The position numbers and the translations under genes were made by a program. A DNA stretch of 64,000 nucleotides, taken from assembly GCA_017311185.1 (NCBI GenBank), contig JAESUZ010005463.1, positions 248,001 to 312,000 of the forward strand, given 5' to 3'. The notes beneath the pieces are model-generated. The model was not told the origin of the DNA and did not search any database. It saw nothing but the letters and a program-made list of their open reading frames with translations. Source of the DNA: Proteles cristata cristata. Lineage: Eukaryota; Chordata; Mammalia; Carnivora; Hyaenidae. Below are positions 61,590 through 64,000 of the stretch, in pieces. Position 1 is the stretch's first letter, and every line of letters begins with the position of its first letter.

Positions 61590-62016
61590 CTTAGTCACCC
61601 AGGCGCCCCATAGGCCATTTCCAATCATTAACTTCCACAGCTATAAAAGAGAGACACAAAGCAACAAATACAGACATCTTTGTATTTTATTCGTGGCAAC
61701 AAACTTACATTGATTTGGTATATGACAACAAATAAGAACAATTAAAAACAAACAAATGAGGCAGCCAATGAAAAACTTTCACAGCTTGCTTTTAAGAATG
61801 TCAAGTGTCCGTTCTCTTGGGAGGGCCCTTTTGCAACAGCTTTCAAGAATGTAAAAGGTACCTTTTCCTCAACCCAGCAATTCTGCCATTACCTATGCAC
61901 ATCCCCCAGGGCGGGGGTCAGGAGGCACCCAGCTGTCTGTACAAAGACAGTCATTGCAGCATTAGCTGTGGAAGTTAATGATTGGAAATGGCTTATGGGG
62001 CGCCTGGGTGACTCAG
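61590..62016. repeat. 54-bp inverted repeat, 52/54 match, about 319-bp loop
   Basis: Arms 61590-61643 and 61963-62016. The right arm is 34 bp of flank (TAGCTGTGGAAGTTAATGAT onward) plus the first 20 bp of the SINE at 61997. The left arm is the reverse complement of the same composite, so the copy was made after the SINE inserted. Confidence 0.95.
61880..61996 (+). mobile_element. Old L1-like fragment, left part
   Basis: CAGCAATTCTGCCATTACC and GTACAAAGACAGTCATTGCAGCATTAG, continuing after the SINE pair at about 62430 with GGAAATGGCCTAAATGTTAACAGGAGACAGATTAAAT and GGAATACTTAGCAGTTTACAG. This is the usual L1 order. Confidence 0.7.
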
Positions 62017-62182
62017 TCCATTAAGCGTCAGACTTTGGCTCAGGTCATGACCTCACGGTTCGAGCCCTGCATTGGGCTCTGTGCTGACAGCTCAGCCTGG
62101 AGCCTGCTTCAAATCCTGTGTCTCCCTTTCTCTGACCCTCCCCTGCTCACGCTGTCTCTCTGTCAGAAATAAATAAAATATT
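61997..62182 (+). mobile_element. CanSINE (first of head-to-tail pair)
   Basis: GGGGCGCCTGGGTGACTCAGTCC head; A-rich end AAATAAATAAAATATT leads straight into the next SINE. Confidence 0.93.
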
Positions 62183-62410
62183 GGGGCGCCTGGGTGGCTT
62201 AGTCAGTTAAGCGTCCGACTTTCGCTTAGGTCATGATCTCACGGTTCGTGGGTTCAAGCCCCGCGTCGGGCTCTGTGCTGGCTGCCAACTCAGAGCCTGG
62301 AGTCTGTTTCAGTCTGTGACTCCCCCTCTCTCTCTAACCCTCCCATGTTCACGCTGTCTGTCTCTCTCTCTCTCTCCTAAAAATAAATAAAAAACATTAA
62401 AAAAAAATAT
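62183..62410 (+). mobile_element. Young CanSINE (second of pair)
   Basis: GGGGCGCCTGGGTGGCTTAGTC head of the young subfamily, inserted in the tail of the preceding copy; AAATATTAAAAAAAG resumes the older tail. Confidence 0.93.
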
Positions 62411-62600
62411 TAAAAAAAGTTTTTAAAAAGGAAATGGCCTAAATGTTAACAGGAGACAGATTAAATCAGTCACAGTCTAGACACACTGGAATACTTAGCA
62501 GTTTACAGAAAAAAAGGGAGACAGTGTCACTGTGAGTGAGGCTGAATGAGAAGAGCAAGGTACAGAACAGCATTCTGTTAATTTGCTGGGTCTGCAAGGG
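62411..62600 (+). mobile_element. Old L1-like fragment, right part
   Basis: Continuation of the 61880 fragment: GGAAATGGCCTAAATG, CACTGGAATACTTAGCAG, GAGCAAGGTACAGAACAGC. Confidence 0.65.
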
Positions 62601-62639
62601 GACGCTGAAAACAGGTATGTTCCCTCTCGCCCTTTTAGG

Positions 62640-62970
62640 AGGCTAGAAGTGTGAGATCAAGTCGTCCATCTGAAGCCATGGGAAGGGGGAGTCCTTCCTG
62701 GCCTCTTCATAGATTATAGTGGCTCCTGAAGTCCTTGGCTTTCTTTGGCTTGTGGATGCATGACTCTGGTCCTGCCCCTGTCTTCTTGTCTGTGTGTGTA
62801 TCTCTCTCCTCTTAGAAGGAACTTCCTCACTGGATTTAGGGCCCCACTCAATCCAGCATGAACTCATCTTAACTAATTACATCTGCGAGGACCCTATTTC
62901 CAAGTAAGGTTACATTCTGAGGTTCCAGGAGGACAGGACCTTTGGTAGGGACCACTCTTTAACACACTTT
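62640..62970. mobile_element. Ancient interspersed repeat, probably LTR/MaLR-type
   Basis: CTTTCTTTGGCTTGTGGATGCATGACTCTGGTCC, GGATTTAGGGCCCCACTCAATCCAGCATGAACTCATCTTAACTAATTACATCTGCGAGGACCCTATTTCCAAGTAAGGTTACATTCTGAGG is a pattern common in mammalian genomes. Family assignment from memory is not firm; no viral gene remains. Confidence 0.5.
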
Positions 62971-63685
62971 AAGCACTTGTGGGAGTACTACTATTGGATT
63001 AAAAAAATGAGAGAGAGAGATGTTGGGCACTCTGGAATGGCAGGGGGAGGCTGAGGCTGTGGAAAGTGTACCCCTGAGGTGTCTTTGGAAGAAAGCATGA
63101 AGTCCAGAAGTAGGACCGTGACAGGAAAGGGAGGGAAGAGGCTTTCAGTTGGAACTCCTTCAGCCTGTGTTTGTCCTTAAGGCCCACTGTGGGAAAGGCT
63201 GGGGGGTTGGGATGAGGAGGAAGGAAGCTGGGGGTGCTGGTAGAACCCAAGGTGGCTCGTCCCCTGTGCCTTCCTGTTGAGGACAAATGGGCCTGAATGC
63301 CAGCCTCTGGGGTCCTGATTCTGGTAACAACAAAGTTCTTAAAGTTCTGGAACAATCCTCCTTGCCTAGGCTGGGTCCCCTCATGAGGGACATGGTTTTG
63401 TTTCTCTTCATTTGTTAGAAGTGTGGTGAAAGCCTTGTCGGGTTCCTGCTCCAAGAAACCTGCCAGTCCCTCCCTAGCCTTGCTGAGGCGCCTGCTGCTC
63501 CCTCTCACCAGCCTGCTCTGTGACTGGGCCTCCCCCTCGGTGTTAGCTGCTCCAGTCTGGGGCTCGCCTGGTTGTGTGAAGCCCTGGGCACATGGGAGAG
63601 GCTCCATTATAAATGCACGTAGAACAGAATTTAACCCTCATGTGAAGACTTTTGATAATCTGTTTTAAAAGTTTCATGTCTTTCA
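62971..63685. other. Intergenic sequence with one long chance frame
   Basis: The minus strand carries a 202-codon open frame (63607 down to 62999), the longest in the window. It is Pro/Ser/Leu-rich at the end, with no domain and no promoter or splice context. I read it as non-coding. Confidence 0.4.
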
Positions 63686-63689
63686 AAAA

Positions 63690-63849
63690 AATTTTTTAAT
63701 ATTTTTTAAATGTTAACTTATGAGAGAAAGTGAAAGCATGGAGCTCGGTCGGTCCCATGTGGGGCTCGGTCCCACAACGGGGGTTCTGTCTGACATGAGC
63801 CACAGTCAAGAATCAGATGCTTAAGCAATTGAACCACTCAGGCTCTCCA
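63690..63849 (-). mobile_element. Diverged CanSINE
   Basis: TTTTTTAAATGTTAACTTATGAGAG, GGGGCTCGGTCCCACAACGG, TTGAACCACTCAGGCTCTCC. A small GGAGCTCGGTCGGTCCC duplication obscures the middle. Confidence 0.78.
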
Positions 63850-64000
63850 ATTTTCAAGTTCTTATACAAGGAAACATGGATATGAGTGGGCTCATGGTGG
63901 AACCAGTCCTGTGTCAGACTGGGCATGTGTGAGCAGGGAGGAGGAGATGTGGCCTGGGCGAGAGGCTGGCTCCTCCACCCTGGCCCCCGACCTTCCCTTT

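Noticed and set aside
62999..63607. 202-codon open frame on the minus strand, longest in the window
   Set aside because: No recognisable domain, low-complexity Pro/Ser/Leu end, no splice or promoter context. A frame of this length is plausible by chance in GC-richer DNA.
36396..64000. Search for IL34 coding exons
   Set aside because: No segment translates to IL34 signal peptide or mature domain as I know it. The coding exons are expected further downstream.

Overview
This window is nuclear DNA of a carnivoran, almost certainly a cat (Felidae). About 57 copies of the lysine-tRNA-derived carnivore SINE (CanSINE) are scattered through it. Their heads read like a tRNA with A and B boxes, followed by a (TC)n tract and an A-rich tail. 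The young copies have the form I associate with the felid SINEC_Fc family. Nothing prokaryotic or viral is visible as a working unit.

The only protein-coding gene I can support is SF3B3 (SF3b subunit 3, also SAP130/SF3b130) on the + strand. Twenty coding exons between 557 and 35429 join in phase through GT-AG introns. They encode residues 276-1217 of a 1217-residue protein, with no stop or frameshift, and agree with the human protein as I remember it. The first ~275 residues, the promoter and the 5' UTR lie upstream of the window. The stop codon is at 35427-35429, followed by a short 3' UTR with an ATTAAA signal at 35543. The product is a three-beta-propeller scaffold of the U2 snRNP SF3b complex.

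Region 1-35.5 kb: SF3B3 introns, packed with SINEs, an old L1 piece (3565-4290), a young 5'-truncated L1 with intact target-site duplication (5577-6252), a mariner-type MITE (22328-22567) and MIR fossils. Intronic SINEs are overwhelmingly antisense to the gene (about 39 against 5).

Region 35.5-64 kb: intergenic DNA. In human the next gene in the same direction is IL34 (established synteny), but no IL34 coding exon is recognisable. A candidate promoter plus first exon with a strong splice donor lies at about 45.69-45.93 kb. The rest is L1, L2, MIR and SINE fossils, a 19/38-bp minisatellite (58.05-58.31 kb), a (TG)n tract (59.4 kb), and a near-perfect 54-bp inverted repeat (61590/61963) that includes the head of a SINE.

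I found no undescribed multi-gene system. The most useful leads are the inverted repeat, the nested young insertions with intact target-site duplications, the SINE strand bias, and the candidate first exon.
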